64,000 nt of DNA from Gammaproteobacteria bacterium (lineage in GTDB: Bacteria; Pseudomonadota; Gammaproteobacteria; JAJPIJ01), in assembly GCA_021324815.1 (NCBI GenBank), contig JAJPIJ010000028.1, positions 1-64,000 of the forward strand, given 5' to 3'. The notes beneath the pieces are model-generated. The model searched no databases, was not told the origin of the DNA, and saw nothing but the letters and a program-made list of their open reading frames with translations. Below are positions 16,010 to 24,890 of this stretch, one piece after another. Positions within the stretch are counted from its first letter, which is position 1, and every line of letters starts with the position of its first letter. The translations under genes were made by a program, and so were the position numbers.

Positions 16010-16017
16010 ATTATAAT
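16010..16017. promoter_or_regulatory. Palindromic -10 box shared by divergent genes
   Basis: ATTATAAT reads the same on both strands, giving a perfect TATAAT on each. It lies between copC (+) and the exported hypothetical gene (-). No good -35 box was found at 16-18 bases on either side, so use in both directions is only possible. Confidence 0.35.
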
Positions 16018-16052
16018 GAACCGGCAACCCTCCTGATGAATTGATCCACATC

Positions 16053-16451
16053 ATGAAACCATTTTCGTTTACGGCACCTGAACGGGCGCCGTTCACCGTT
16101 TTTTTGGGATTTTTTCTCGCGGCTTTCATGTCCGCGCAGCCGGTGCCGGCCTTCGCCCACGCGATCGTGGTCGAATCCACCCCGGCGGTCAACGCGAAAG
16201 TCAGCGGACCCGACGTTCACATCGATTTGCGTTTCAACAGCCGCGTCGATCATGCCCGATCGAGGTTGATCCTGACCGACGCCGCCGGACGCAAGGTTGG
16301 CGTGCCGTTTTCGAAGGACACGCCCCCCGATCATATTTCGACCTCGGTGAGGGACGTCGCGCCGGGCAAATACTCGCTGGAATGGCGGGTCCTGAGCGCC
16401 GACGGTCATCTCACCCGCGGACTCATTCCCTTTACCGTCACTGGCCCCTGA
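16053..16451 (+). CDS. copC: CopC-domain periplasmic protein
   Basis: The ATG at 16053 starts a 132-residue protein with a signal peptide ending PVPAFA, directly followed by HAIVVESTPAVNAKVSGP. This is the canonical CopC mature N-terminus with its copper-ligand His. The domain ends with WRVLSADGHLTRGLIPFTV, matching the family's DGHxxxGxxxFxV. It is a cupredoxin-like fold that carries copper in the periplasm. The copD gene follows nine bases later, so the pair forms a copper uptake/handling operon. An upstream TTG at 16041 is unnecessary. Confidence 0.88.
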   Translation: MKPFSFTAPERAPFTVFLGFFLAAFMSAQPVPAFAHAIVVESTPAVNAKVSGPDVHIDLRFNSRVDHARSRLILTDAAGRKVGVPFSKDTPPDHISTSVRDVAPGKYSLEWRVLSADGHLTRGLIPFTVTGP

Positions 16452-16460
16452 AGCGTAGCC

Positions 16461-18119
16461 GTGGATTTACTCATCGATTTGTTTGGATTCCTGAGCGTCA
16501 TGCTGCGGGGCCTGGCGCTCACGGTGGAGGCGCTGGCCGTGGGCGGGATCATATTCCGGTACGTCGCGCTGCCGGAGCTGGATGCGGCTCTTGCCGCCGA
16601 CAGGCGCGCCGCGACGCGCATGGGCAACCTGCTTCGTGCCAGCGCGCTGGCGCTGGCGGCGGTGGTTTTGCTGGCGACCACCATCGACGGCCTGGTGCTC
16701 GTCACCACCGTCGGCGTGAGCTGGACGGAGGCGATGACCGCCCCATTCGCCGTGGCCGGTGCGGCGCTCGTCGTCGCGGCGGCGGTGGTTGCGGCCGCGG
16801 CGCGGGCGGGCTGGGGGGCGGGACCGCCGGCCCCGCTGATGCTGGCGGCGGCCATCGTGATGATCGCGTCGTCCGTGGCGACGACGCACGCCATGGCCCG
16901 TCTGGACGCGCGCGCGCCGCTGCTGCTCGCCTCCGCGCTCCACCAGACGGGTGCCTTCCTGTGGATCGGCGGCATTCCCTACTTTCTCATCGCCCTCGCG
17001 GGCGTTGACGCGCCCGCCGCCCGCGCGCGGATCGCGCTGCGGTTCTCGAAGCTGTGTGTCGCCGCCGTCCTGGCGATCGCCGTCTCCATGGCGATTTATA
17101 TCGTGCGCTACATCGGCAGCCTCGACGCCGTCTACGGCACCGCCTATGGCGTCATGGCGGCAAGCAAGGCGGTGATGTTCGCCGCCCTGCTGGGTTTCGG
17201 CGCGGCCAATTACCTCGCCGTGCGCCGGCTGGGAGGCGGGGGCGGCGGCGCGGCGCTGCTGCGATTGCGGCGCTTTGCCGAGGTTGAGCTGGGCGTCGGC
17301 GTGGCCATATTCTTCGTCGCGGCGTCCCTCACCTCGCTGCCACCGGCCGTGGATTTGACCGATGACCGGGTGAGCTGGCGGCAGATTGTGGATCGCGTGC
17401 TGACGCCCCGGGAGCCGCGGCTGACCAGCCCCGCGCACGCCGCACTGGCGATCCCGCTGGCGCAGGAACGCTTGAACCGCCTGGCGGCGGCGGCGCGGCA
17501 GCAGGCGCCGCAGGCCTACGTGCCGGGCTCGGCCGAGCCGGCGCCCGGCAATGCCGCCGACATCGCCTGGTCGGAATACAATCACAACTGGTCCGGGATC
17601 ATGGTCCTGGTCATCGGCTTGCTGGCGCTGGCCTGGCGCGCGGGCTGGCCTCCCGCGCGGCATTGGCCGATCTTGTTCGTGGTGCTTGCGATTTTCATCG
17701 CCGTGCGCTCGGATCCGGAGGCGTGGCCGCTCGGCGACATCGGGTTTCTGGCCAGCATGCGCGCGCCCGAGGTGTTGCAGCACCGGCTGATGACATTGCT
17801 GGTCGCCGTCTTCGGAATTTTCGAATGGCAGGTGCGCAGCGGCCGCCTGCGGGGCACCTCCGCAGCCTATGTCTTTCCCCTCTCCAACGCGATTGGCGGC
17901 ATCATGCTGCTGACCCACAGCCACGCGCTTTCGAACATACAGGAGGCGCTGCTGGTCGAGTTCAGTCATATCCCCCTGGGACTGCTGGCCATCGCGGCCG
18001 GCGGGGCGCGCTGGCTCGAGCTGCGCGCCGGGCCGCCGGTGAAGAACGTCGCCGCTTGGGTGTGGCCGCTGTGCTTCGTCGGCGTGGGGCTGGTGTTGAT
18101 CACCTACCGCGAAAGTTGA
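16461..18119 (+). CDS. copD: CopD-family copper/membrane protein
   Basis: This 552-residue polytopic protein starts at GTG 16461. It has about a dozen hydrophobic segments, including LHQTGAFLWIGGIPYFLIAL in the CopD domain, where the His and Trp-x-Gly are family hallmarks. A long periplasmic loop near residues 290-370 (DRVSWRQIVDRVLTPREPRL) separates two membrane blocks. A later part with LTHSHALSN and FSHIPLGLLAIA adds further His residues. CopD works with CopC in copper import. It is longer than the usual 300-residue CopD because of the second membrane block. Confidence 0.82.
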   Translation: MDLLIDLFGFLSVMLRGLALTVEALAVGGIIFRYVALPELDAALAADRRAATRMGNLLRASALALAAVVLLATTIDGLVLVTTVGVSWTEAMTAPFAVAGAALVVAAAVVAAAARAGWGAGPPAPLMLAAAIVMIASSVATTHAMARLDARAPLLLASALHQTGAFLWIGGIPYFLIALAGVDAPAARARIALRFSKLCVAAVLAIAVSMAIYIVRYIGSLDAVYGTAYGVMAASKAVMFAALLGFGAANYLAVRRLGGGGGGAALLRLRRFAEVELGVGVAIFFVAASLTSLPPAVDLTDDRVSWRQIVDRVLTPREPRLTSPAHAALAIPLAQERLNRLAAAARQQAPQAYVPGSAEPAPGNAADIAWSEYNHNWSGIMVLVIGLLALAWRAGWPPARHWPILFVVLAIFIAVRSDPEAWPLGDIGFLASMRAPEVLQHRLMTLLVAVFGIFEWQVRSGRLRGTSAAYVFPLSNAIGGIMLLTHSHALSNIQEALLVEFSHIPLGLLAIAAGGARWLELRAGPPVKNVAAWVWPLCFVGVGLVLITYRES

Positions 18120-18233
18120 GTCCCGCCGCCTGCCGCGGTCCGTAGCCTCGAAAGGTGGCTCCGCGCTCATGCCCGGGCCGGCTTGACCGGCATGGTACTT
18201 GCTATAGTTTTCAGGACTGGAAGCAAGCCCGGC

Positions 18234-19676
18234 ATGCGCATCGACTGGAATAATTACCGGACGGGAAGGTTCTTCGACGAGTTGATCGACTCGCGCGGCC
18301 GGCCGCGCCCCGACGCGCGGGTGCTGGCGGCCTACCTGTCGTCGCTGTCCGCCGCCGAGATCAAGGCCCGCAAGGCGGCGGCCGAACTCGCCATCCGCGT
18401 CATGGGCGTCACCTTCACGGTCTACAGCGAGGGCGGCAACATCGACCGGCAGTGGCCCTTCGACATCATCCCGCGGGTGCTGCCCGCCGCCGAATGGCGG
18501 CGCACCGAGGCGGGGCTGCGGCAGCGGGTGGCCGCGCTCAATTGTTTCATCGACGATGTCTACAACCGGCAGCGCATCTTCACGGCCGGCGTCGTGCCGC
18601 GGGAGCTGCTGGCCACGTCGCGCAACTATCGCAGCCAGTGCGCCGGCATGCAGCCGCGCCACGGCGCGTGGGCGCACATCTGCGGCTCCGATCTGGTGCG
18701 CGACGCCGACGGCACGTTGTACGTGCTGGAGGACAACCTGCGCGTGCCCTCCGGCGTCTCCTACATGATCGAGAACCTCAACATCACCAAGCGCGTGCTG
18801 CCGGAGCTGTTCGCCGATCAGAACATCCTGCCGGTGGACGATTATCCCGAGCGCCTGTTCGACATGCTGGCCTCCCTGTCGCCGCGCCCGCAGGACCAGC
18901 CCGAGGTGGTCGTGCTGACACCGGGCATCTACAACTCGGCCTATTTCGAGCACGCCTTCCTGGCGCGCGAAATGGGCGTGGAACTGGTCGAGGGCGGCGA
19001 CCTGGTCACCGGCGACGACGACTGCGTGTACATGCGCACCATCGCGGGCCTCGCGCGCGTGGACGTCATCTACCGCCGCATCGATGATCTGTTCCTGGAT
19101 CCCGAGACCTTCAATCCCGAGTCACTGCTGGGCGTGCGTGGGTTGATGCGCGCCTGGCGCAAGGGCAATGTGGCGCTGGCCAACGCCCCGGGCGCCGGCG
19201 TGGCCGACGACAAGGTCATCTACCACTATGTGCCGAGGATGATCAAATACTATCTGGGCGAGGAGCCGATCCTGCCGAACGTGCCGACGTGGCTGTGTGT
19301 CGATGAACAGGATCGCCGGCACGTACTGGCGCATCTGGATCAACTGGTGGTGAAGCCCGCCAACGAATCCGGCGGCTACGGCATGCTGATCGGACCGCAG
19401 GCCGGCCGCCGCAAGCTCAACCAGTTCAAGAGACTCATCCAGGCCGATCCGCGCAACTACATCGCCCAGCCGCTGCTTGGGCTGTCGACCGCGCCGACGC
19501 TGTGCGGCAACCGGCTGGAACCGCGGCACGTCGACCTGCGGCCGTTCATCCTTCAGGGCCGCGGCACGCACGTCACCGCCGGCGGCCTCACGCGCGTGGC
19601 GCTGGTGAAGGGATCCTACGTCGTCAACTCCTCGCAGGGCGGCGGCAGCAAGGACACCTGGGTCGTGGCCGGGTAG
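18234..19676 (+). CDS. Circularly permuted ATP-grasp type 2 ligase (Anbu-cluster)
   Basis: The start at ATG 18234 (MRIDWNNY) is typical; an in-frame TTG at 18183 lies in the probable promoter region. The 480-residue product matches the DUF404/DUF407 circularly permuted ATP-grasp family: FTVYSEGGNIDRQWPFDIIP, SNYRSQ-like ATSRNYRSQCAGM, VLEDNLRVPSGVSYMIEN, VVLTPGIYNSAYFEHAFLA, VKPANESGGYGMLIGP. These are COOH-NH2 ligase-like proteins that co-occur with an alpha-E protein, a transglutaminase and the Anbu protease. The product is unknown. The alpha-E gene begins 16 bases later. Confidence 0.9.
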   Translation: MRIDWNNYRTGRFFDELIDSRGRPRPDARVLAAYLSSLSAAEIKARKAAAELAIRVMGVTFTVYSEGGNIDRQWPFDIIPRVLPAAEWRRTEAGLRQRVAALNCFIDDVYNRQRIFTAGVVPRELLATSRNYRSQCAGMQPRHGAWAHICGSDLVRDADGTLYVLEDNLRVPSGVSYMIENLNITKRVLPELFADQNILPVDDYPERLFDMLASLSPRPQDQPEVVVLTPGIYNSAYFEHAFLAREMGVELVEGGDLVTGDDDCVYMRTIAGLARVDVIYRRIDDLFLDPETFNPESLLGVRGLMRAWRKGNVALANAPGAGVADDKVIYHYVPRMIKYYLGEEPILPNVPTWLCVDEQDRRHVLAHLDQLVVKPANESGGYGMLIGPQAGRRKLNQFKRLIQADPRNYIAQPLLGLSTAPTLCGNRLEPRHVDLRPFILQGRGTHVTAGGLTRVALVKGSYVVNSSQGGGSKDTWVVAG

Positions 19677-19692
19677 GAGATGATCTTCAGTC

Positions 19693-20634
19693 ATGCTCTC
19701 GCGCGTCGCCGAACGGATGTACTGGACCGGGCGCCACATGGAGCGCGCCGAGAACATGGCCCGGCTCATCAGCGCCAACACGCGCATGGCGCTGGATTCG
19801 CCGCGTGAAGTGCCGGCGCCGTGGCGGGCCATGGTGCAGATCCTGGGCCTGGATGGACATTTCAATGATCGCTACGGCAGCGCCGACGAGCGCCACGTGG
19901 TGCGGTTTCTGATGGCGGACACGGGCAACCCATCATCAATCGTCTCGGCGCTGGCCCAGGCCCGCGAAAACGCGCGCACCACCCGCGAAATCCTGCCGAG
20001 CGAGGCCTGGGAGCAGATCAACGACGTCTACCTGCACGCCCGCGAGCAGGCGGCACGGTCCCTGGCCCGCAATCTGCGCGAGCCGTTCCTGATCGGCATC
20101 GTGCGCGCCTGCCAGTTGTTGAACGGCCTGCTGGCCGGCACGATGAGCCACGACGACGCCTATCAATTCATGCTGCTGGGGCGGAATCTGGAGCGCGCCG
20201 ACATGACCACGCGCGTCATCGATCTGGGCGCCGTCGGCATGACGGAACTGGTGCGCACGACGCGGGCCGGGCAGACGCCCGCCGCGTTCGCCAATCTGGC
20301 CTGGCTGAGCGTGCTGTCCTGCCTCTCCGGCTACCAGATGTACCACCAGCACGTGCAAACCGGCGTCAGGGGCCGGGAGGTGGTGCAGTTCCTGCTGCGC
20401 GACCCGCGCTTCCCGCGCGCCGTGGCCCACTGCCTCGCGGCGCTGCGGGACGGGCTCGCCCGCCTGCCGCGGCATGAAGCGCCGCTCGAGGCCGCCACCG
20501 CCATGAGCCGCCAGTTGCAGGCCATGGAGATCGCGCCGCTGCCGAACCAGAGACTGCGCGCCTGCATGGACGATCTACAGCAGAGCCTGAACAGGATTCA
20601 TGCCGCCATCGAGGCCAACTGGTTCCGCGCCTGA
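19693..20634 (+). CDS. Alpha-E (DUF403) domain protein
   Basis: The 313-residue, all-alpha soluble protein has the family start MLSRVAERMYWTGRHMERAE and ENMARLISANTRM. It continues with ARENARTTREILPSEAWEQI and a C-terminal LAALRDGLARLP helix run. Alpha-E proteins always travel with circularly permuted ATP-grasp ligases, as here, and are thought to act with them in making or modifying an unknown peptide-like compound. It converges on the Anbu gene with about 58 bases between stops. Confidence 0.9.
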   Translation: MLSRVAERMYWTGRHMERAENMARLISANTRMALDSPREVPAPWRAMVQILGLDGHFNDRYGSADERHVVRFLMADTGNPSSIVSALAQARENARTTREILPSEAWEQINDVYLHAREQAARSLARNLREPFLIGIVRACQLLNGLLAGTMSHDDAYQFMLLGRNLERADMTTRVIDLGAVGMTELVRTTRAGQTPAAFANLAWLSVLSCLSGYQMYHQHVQTGVRGREVVQFLLRDPRFPRAVAHCLAALRDGLARLPRHEAPLEAATAMSRQLQAMEIAPLPNQRLRACMDDLQQSLNRIHAAIEANWFRA

Positions 20635-20692
20635 GGCGGAATTACCGTGATGCATCGTTCGCCTCCTCCCCGAGCCGAGACGCCGGCGCGGG

Positions 20693-21451
20693 TTAATGCG
20701 AGACGGTGCTGACTTCGCGCAGATGTTCGCCGGCGCCGGCGAGATTGAGCGGCGGCAGCTTGCGGAAGGCCTCGGCCAGCCCGTTCTCCCAGGACTTTTT
20801 CAGCTCGCGCAGATACGGACTGTCGTGGTTCAGGCGGACGTGCTCCCCGGCGCGCAGGCTGCCGGCGCGGTAGATCACGAGATCGATGGGCGGGCCGACG
20901 GTGACGTTGCTGCGCATGGTCGAATCCATCGACACCAGTGCGCACAGCGCCGCCTGCTCGAGGGAGGTGTCGGCGTTGATGATGCGATCGAGGATCGGCT
21001 TGCCGTACTTGCTCTCGCCAATCTGCAGATAGGGCGTGGTGTCGGAGGCGCTGATGTGGTTGCCCTCCGGGTAGATGAGCATGATCGCCGGGGGATCGTT
21101 ACCGATCTGGCCGCCGAGGATGAAGCTGGCCTCGAAGGTGGTGCCGCCGCCGGTGAGCCGGGTCTGCTGATCGCGGCTGATCGCGCCGACGTAGTCCGCC
21201 GCCACGTGCATGTCGCTCACGGTGAACAGGCTGCTCTCCCAGCCCTCGCGGATGTCGCGTTGCAGGCGCGCCACCACGCCCTGGGTGGTGGCGAGATTGC
21301 CGGCGGAAAGCAGCACGAACTGGCGGTCGCCCTCGCGGCCGAAGGTGTGCATCTTGCTGTAGGTGCTGACCTGATCGATGCCCGCGTTGGTGCGCGAATC
21401 GGAGGTGAATACCAGCCCGGACTTGACCTGGGCGGCCAGGCAATAGGTCAT
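20693..21451 (-). CDS. Anbu proteasome-like peptidase
   Basis: The N-terminus MTYCLAAQVKSGLVFTSDSR followed by TNAGIDQVSTYSKMHTF is diagnostic of Anbu (ancestral beta-subunit, bacterial proteasome homologue). Thr2 is the expected nucleophile after Met removal, with Asp in SDSR and Lys in SKMH completing the proteasome-type active site. GGGTTFEASFILGGQIG and CALVSMDSTMRSNVTVGPPI are further conserved stretches. It should be a cytosolic self-assembling N-terminal-nucleophile hydrolase. It belongs functionally with the ATP-grasp and alpha-E genes, but here it is on the opposite strand, downstream of the MFS gene. Confidence 0.92.
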   Translation of the reverse strand: MTYCLAAQVKSGLVFTSDSRTNAGIDQVSTYSKMHTFGREGDRQFVLLSAGNLATTQGVVARLQRDIREGWESSLFTVSDMHVAADYVGAISRDQQTRLTGGGTTFEASFILGGQIGNDPPAIMLIYPEGNHISASDTTPYLQIGESKYGKPILDRIINADTSLEQAALCALVSMDSTMRSNVTVGPPIDLVIYRAGSLRAGEHVRLNHDSPYLRELKKSWENGLAEAFRKLPPLNLAGAGEHLREVSTVSH

Positions 21452-21540
21452 TGGCGGCGTCCTTTGATGTCTTCAATGCAGGGTAGGGCCTGCCTCCACA
21501 CGGGTCAAGGGCGACGGCGACCCGCCGCTGGTGCGCCGCA

Positions 21541-22728
21541 TCAAACGGTGATCGCCTGCGGTTGCGCCGCGCCCTCCAGCCAGCGCCAGGCGATGAGGTA
21601 CGCCAGCACGCCCAACAGGCTGGCGGCGGTGAAGGTCACGGCGGGGCCCTGCGCCTCCCACAGATAGCCGCTGGAGAGGGCGCCTGCGGCGCCGCCCACG
21701 CCGTAGGCGACACTGCTGTAGAGCGCCTGGCCGCGGCCCTGGTGGCGGCCGGTGAAATAGCGGTGGATGAGCTGCACCGCCGCCACGTGCTGCATGCCGA
21801 AGGAGAGCGCGTGCAGCAGTTGCGCCAGCACCAGCACGAACAGCCAGTGGACGAAGGCGGCGATCATCAACCAGCGCACGACGGTGGCGGCGATGCTGAG
21901 CAGCATGAGCAGGCGCAGCGGCAGGAACGCGAGCAGCCGGTGCATCACCAGAAACAGCAGCACCTCCGCCGCCACCCCCAGCGCCCAGAGCTCGCCGACC
22001 ACGCCACGGGCGTAGCCCTGCTCCTCGAGATAAATGGTGTAGAAATTGTAGTAGGGTCCGTAGCTCACCTGTGTCAGCAGGCAGGCGGCGAGCAGCGCGG
22101 CCACCCTGGGCTGCATAAGCACACGGCCCAGATGCACGGGAGCCGGCGGCGGGCGCGGCACCCGCCGCTCCGGCGTGTACAGGCTCATGAGGCAGGCAGC
22201 GGCCAGCAATCCCGCCAGCACCGCCGGCAGCGGCGCGAGACCCGTGCGCTGGAACGCCCAGCCGAGCAGCATGACGGTGACGATGAAGCCGATCGAGCCC
22301 CAGACGCGGATGCGGGCGTAGGCCGCCGTGGAGTCGCCGAGGTGGCTGAAGGTCACCGCCTCGAATTGCGGCAGCGACGCGCTCCAGAAAAAACCGAAGA
22401 TCAGCATCACCGTGAGCAGCGGCACGTAGCTTTTGATCCACAACAGCGGCAGAAAACTCAGCAGCGACAGCAGGAAACTCGCGCGCACCACCCGCATCCG
22501 CCCGCCGTGATGATCGGCGATCCAGCCCCACAGCGTCGGCGCGACGATGCGTCCCGCGACCAGCGCGCCGGTCAAAAGGCCGATCTGCGCCGGCGTGCAG
22601 CCCAGCAATTTGAAATAGGGATTGAGATACGGCACCAGGGCGCCGATGACGGCGAAGTAGGCGAAGTAGCCGCCGGACAACCGCCAGTACGGAACTGGAG
22701 GTTGTTGAAAAACTACTGCTCTCGCCAT
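21541..22728 (-). CDS. MFS transporter, HcaT-like
   Basis: This polytopic protein of about 395 residues has twelve predicted membrane helices. It opens with WRLSGGYFAYFAVIGALVPY and PYFKLLGCTPAQIGLLTGAL, has APTLWGWIADHHGGRMRVVR as the MFS loop 2-3 motif, and HALSFGMQHVAAVQLIHRYF later. This is the HcaT/NucH-like MFS branch, often encoded beside aroC in gammaproteobacteria; the substrate is unknown. The start is unclear: both candidate ATGs (22776 and 22728) lie inside a dispersed repeat, so a repeat insertion may have replaced the native 5' end. 22728 is used here. Confidence 0.8.
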   Translation of the reverse strand: MARAVVFQQPPVPYWRLSGGYFAYFAVIGALVPYLNPYFKLLGCTPAQIGLLTGALVAGRIVAPTLWGWIADHHGGRMRVVRASFLLSLLSFLPLLWIKSYVPLLTVMLIFGFFWSASLPQFEAVTFSHLGDSTAAYARIRVWGSIGFIVTVMLLGWAFQRTGLAPLPAVLAGLLAAACLMSLYTPERRVPRPPPAPVHLGRVLMQPRVAALLAACLLTQVSYGPYYNFYTIYLEEQGYARGVVGELWALGVAAEVLLFLVMHRLLAFLPLRLLMLLSIAATVVRWLMIAAFVHWLFVLVLAQLLHALSFGMQHVAAVQLIHRYFTGRHQGRGQALYSSVAYGVGGAAGALSSGYLWEAQGPAVTFTAASLLGVLAYLIAWRWLEGAAQPQAITV

Positions 22729-22838
22729 GACGTTGTTGCTCGCACCCTCAAAATCCTCATGTACTGCCGTGTACACTCCGGTTTTTCGGATGCTCGCGCC
22801 TAGTCATGTCTTCGCTCGTGACGTTTTTCAACAACCTC
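22698..22838. repeat. Dispersed repeat, copy 1, bounded by a 16-bp inverted repeat
   Basis: GAGGTTGTTGAAAAAC (22698-22713) and GTTTTTCAACAACCTC (22823-22838) are perfect inverted repeats around about 110 bases. The interior (GTTGTTGCTCG, CTCAAAATCCT, GTTTTTCG, CTCGCGCCT) recurs at 38721-38820. The unit looks like a REP- or MITE-like intergenic element. It overlaps the apparent start of the MFS gene. Confidence 0.75.
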
Positions 22839-22848
22839 TAACAAAGAA

Positions 22849-23952
22849 TTAACGCTTGGGCGTGGCGGGGATGACGGGCGTCGGCGATCGGACGTCGGGA
22901 TTCTGGGCGCGGTGGCGCAGGGCGTGATCCATCAGCACCAGCGCCAGCATGGCCTCGGCAATCGGCGTGGCGCGGATGCCGACGCAGGGATCGTGGCGCC
23001 CGTGCGTCGCCACCTCCACCGGATTGCCGTGGACGTCGATGGTGCGCGCCGGCAAGCGGATGCTGGAGGTCGGCTTCAGCGCGATGCTGACGAGAATGTC
23101 CTGGCCGCTGGAGATGCCGCCGAGGATGCCGCCGGCGTTGTTGCTCAAGAATCCCTCCGGCGTCATTTCATCGCGATGCTGCGTGCCCTTGTGCTCGACG
23201 GCGGCAAAGCCGGCGCCGATCTCCACCGCCTTGACGGCGTTGATGCCCATCATCGCCTTGGCGATGTCGGCGTCCAGCCGGTCGAACACCGGCTCGCCCC
23301 AGCCCGGCGGCACACGGCTGGCGACGACGTTGACGCGCGCGCCGATGGAGTCGCCCTCCTTGCGCAGCGCGTCCATGAACGCCTCCAGTTCGGCGACACG
23401 CGCCGGATCGGGACAGAAGAACGGATTGTCGTCGACCGCGTCCCAGTCCTTGAGCTCGAGCTTGATCGGCCCCAGTTGCGCGAGATAGCCGCGGATCTCC
23501 ACGCCGTACTTCTCGCGCAGGTATTTCTTGGCGATGCCCGCCGCCGCCACGCGCATGCAGGTCTCGCGCGCCGAGGCGCGCCCGCCGCCGCGGTAATCGC
23601 GGAAGCCGTATTTCTGATTGTAGGTGTAGTCGGCGTGGCCGGGACGGAAACGATCGAGGATGTTGTCGTAGTCCTTCGATCGCTGATCGGTGTTTTCGAT
23701 GAGCAGGCCGATCGGCGTGCCGGTGGTTTTGCCCTCGAACACGCCGGAGAGAATGCGCACGCGGTCCTCCTCGCGCCGCTGTGTCGTGTGGCGCGACTTG
23801 CCGGGTTTGCGCCGATCCAGATCGCGCTGCAAGTCCTCCGCGCAGAGCGCCAGGCCCGGCGGACAGCCGTCGACGATGCCGGCGTAGGCCGGCCCGTGGC
23901 TCTCGCCGCAGGTGGTGAGCGTGAACAACTTGCCGATGGTGTTGCCAGACAT
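22849..23952 (-). CDS. aroC: Chorismate synthase
   Basis: The 367-residue enzyme opens with [20 protein letters not shown] and has the family signatures [50 protein letters not shown] and [16 protein letters not shown]. It converts 5-enolpyruvylshikimate 3-phosphate to chorismate using reduced FMN, the last shared step of aromatic amino acid synthesis. It is full length, soluble and single-domain. It lies 47 bases downstream of prmB on the same strand, the order usual in gammaproteobacteria. Confidence 0.97.
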   Translation of the reverse strand: MSGNTIGKLFTLTTCGESHGPAYAGIVDGCPPGLALCAEDLQRDLDRRKPGKSRHTTQRREEDRVRILSGVFEGKTTGTPIGLLIENTDQRSKDYDNILDRFRPGHADYTYNQKYGFRDYRGGGRASARETCMRVAAAGIAKKYLREKYGVEIRGYLAQLGPIKLELKDWDAVDDNPFFCPDPARVAELEAFMDALRKEGDSIGARVNVVASRVPPGWGEPVFDRLDADIAKAMMGINAVKAVEIGAGFAAVEHKGTQHRDEMTPEGFLSNNAGGILGGISSGQDILVSIALKPTSSIRLPARTIDVHGNPVEVATHGRHDPCVGIRATPIAEAMLALVLMDHALRHRAQNPDVRSPTPVIPATPKR

Positions 23953-23999
23953 GATGCTATTGTAGCGGTTGATGTTGCCGTGGCGAAATCGGCGTCGGA

Positions 24000-24890
24000 T
24001 CAGGCGGGAGATTTGCCGCCGAAATGCCCGCGCAGCTGCGCGGCGGTGAGCAGGAACACGCCGTCGCCGCCGCGCTCGAAATCAAACCACAGGAACGGCA
24101 CCCCGGGATGACGCTTCGACAACAGCTCCCGCCTGTCGCCCACCTCGACGATCAGCACGCCGTGATCGCTCAAGTAGGCGCCGGATTCGCGCAGGATGCG
24201 GACGACGACGGCCAGTCCCTCGTCATCCGCGGCCAGGCCCAGGGCCGGTTCGTGCTGATATTCGCGCGGGAGAACAGCCACCTCCGCGGCGGGCACGTAG
24301 GGCGGATTGGCGACAATCAAATCGTAGCGTCCCGCCGGCACCGCTTCATAGAGATCGGATTCGATCAGCCGCACGCGATCGCCCACCGCATGCCGCTCGA
24401 CGTTGATCTCCGCCACCGCCAGCGCCGCGGGCGAGATGTCGGTGGCGTCGACCCGCGCCTCGGGGAAGGCCAGCGCGCAGGCCGCCGCGATGCAGCCGCT
24501 GCCGGTGCAGAGTTCGAGGATCCGGCGCACACGGGCGCCCTCCACCCACGGCGCGAACCCCTGCTCGATCAATTCCGCGATCGGCGAGCGCGGCACGAGC
24601 ACGCGCTCGTCGACGTAAAACTCCAGCCCCGCAAACCAGGCCCTGCGCAGCAGATAGGCGACGGGTTTGCGCGTGGTGATTCGCTCCCGCACCAGCGCAC
24701 GCAGGCGCCGGAGCGTGTCTTCGTCCAGCGGTTCGTCCAGCCGCGGTCCGCCGTAATCGAAGGGCAGGCCGAGCGCCCCCAGCACCAGGTACACCGCCTC
24801 CTCGCGGGCGTTGCGGGTGCCGTGGCCGTAGGTCAGGCCGGCATATTCGAATTTGGACCCGGCCCAGCGGACCAGCTCGCGCGGCGTCAA
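24000..24890 (-). CDS. prmB: Ribosomal protein uL3 glutamine N5-methyltransferase
   Basis: The start is a TTG at 24890 overlapping the upstream stop as TTGA, giving 296 residues, the family's normal length. SAM-binding motif I is [20 protein letters not shown], and the catalytic NPPY motif is in [37 protein letters not shown] is the PrmB-type segment before motif I. It methylates Gln in ribosomal protein L3. It is coupled to the GAF/HD-GYP gene upstream and followed by aroC. The frame stays open far upstream, but that part is an overlap shadow of the neighbouring gene. Confidence 0.93.
   Translation of the reverse strand: MTPRELVRWAGSKFEYAGLTYGHGTRNAREEAVYLVLGALGLPFDYGGPRLDEPLDEDTLRRLRALVRERITTRKPVAYLLRRAWFAGLEFYVDERVLVPRSPIAELIEQGFAPWVEGARVRRILELCTGSGCIAAACALAFPEARVDATDISPAALAVAEINVERHAVGDRVRLIESDLYEAVPAGRYDLIVANPPYVPAAEVAVLPREYQHEPALGLAADDEGLAVVVRILRESGAYLSDHGVLIVEVGDRRELLSKRHPGVPFLWFDFERGGDGVFLLTAAQLRGHFGGKSPA

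Noticed and set aside
18183-18208. TTGACC / TATAGT promoter for the ATP-grasp gene
   Set aside because: The spacing is only 14 bases, too short for a confident sigma-70 promoter; kept only as a reason not to start the gene at TTG 18183.
16467-18953. Long minus-strand open frame opposite copD and the ATP-grasp gene
   Set aside because: It is the complement of clearly conserved genes, with a His/Arg/Gln-rich translation typical of antisense frames in GC-rich DNA.
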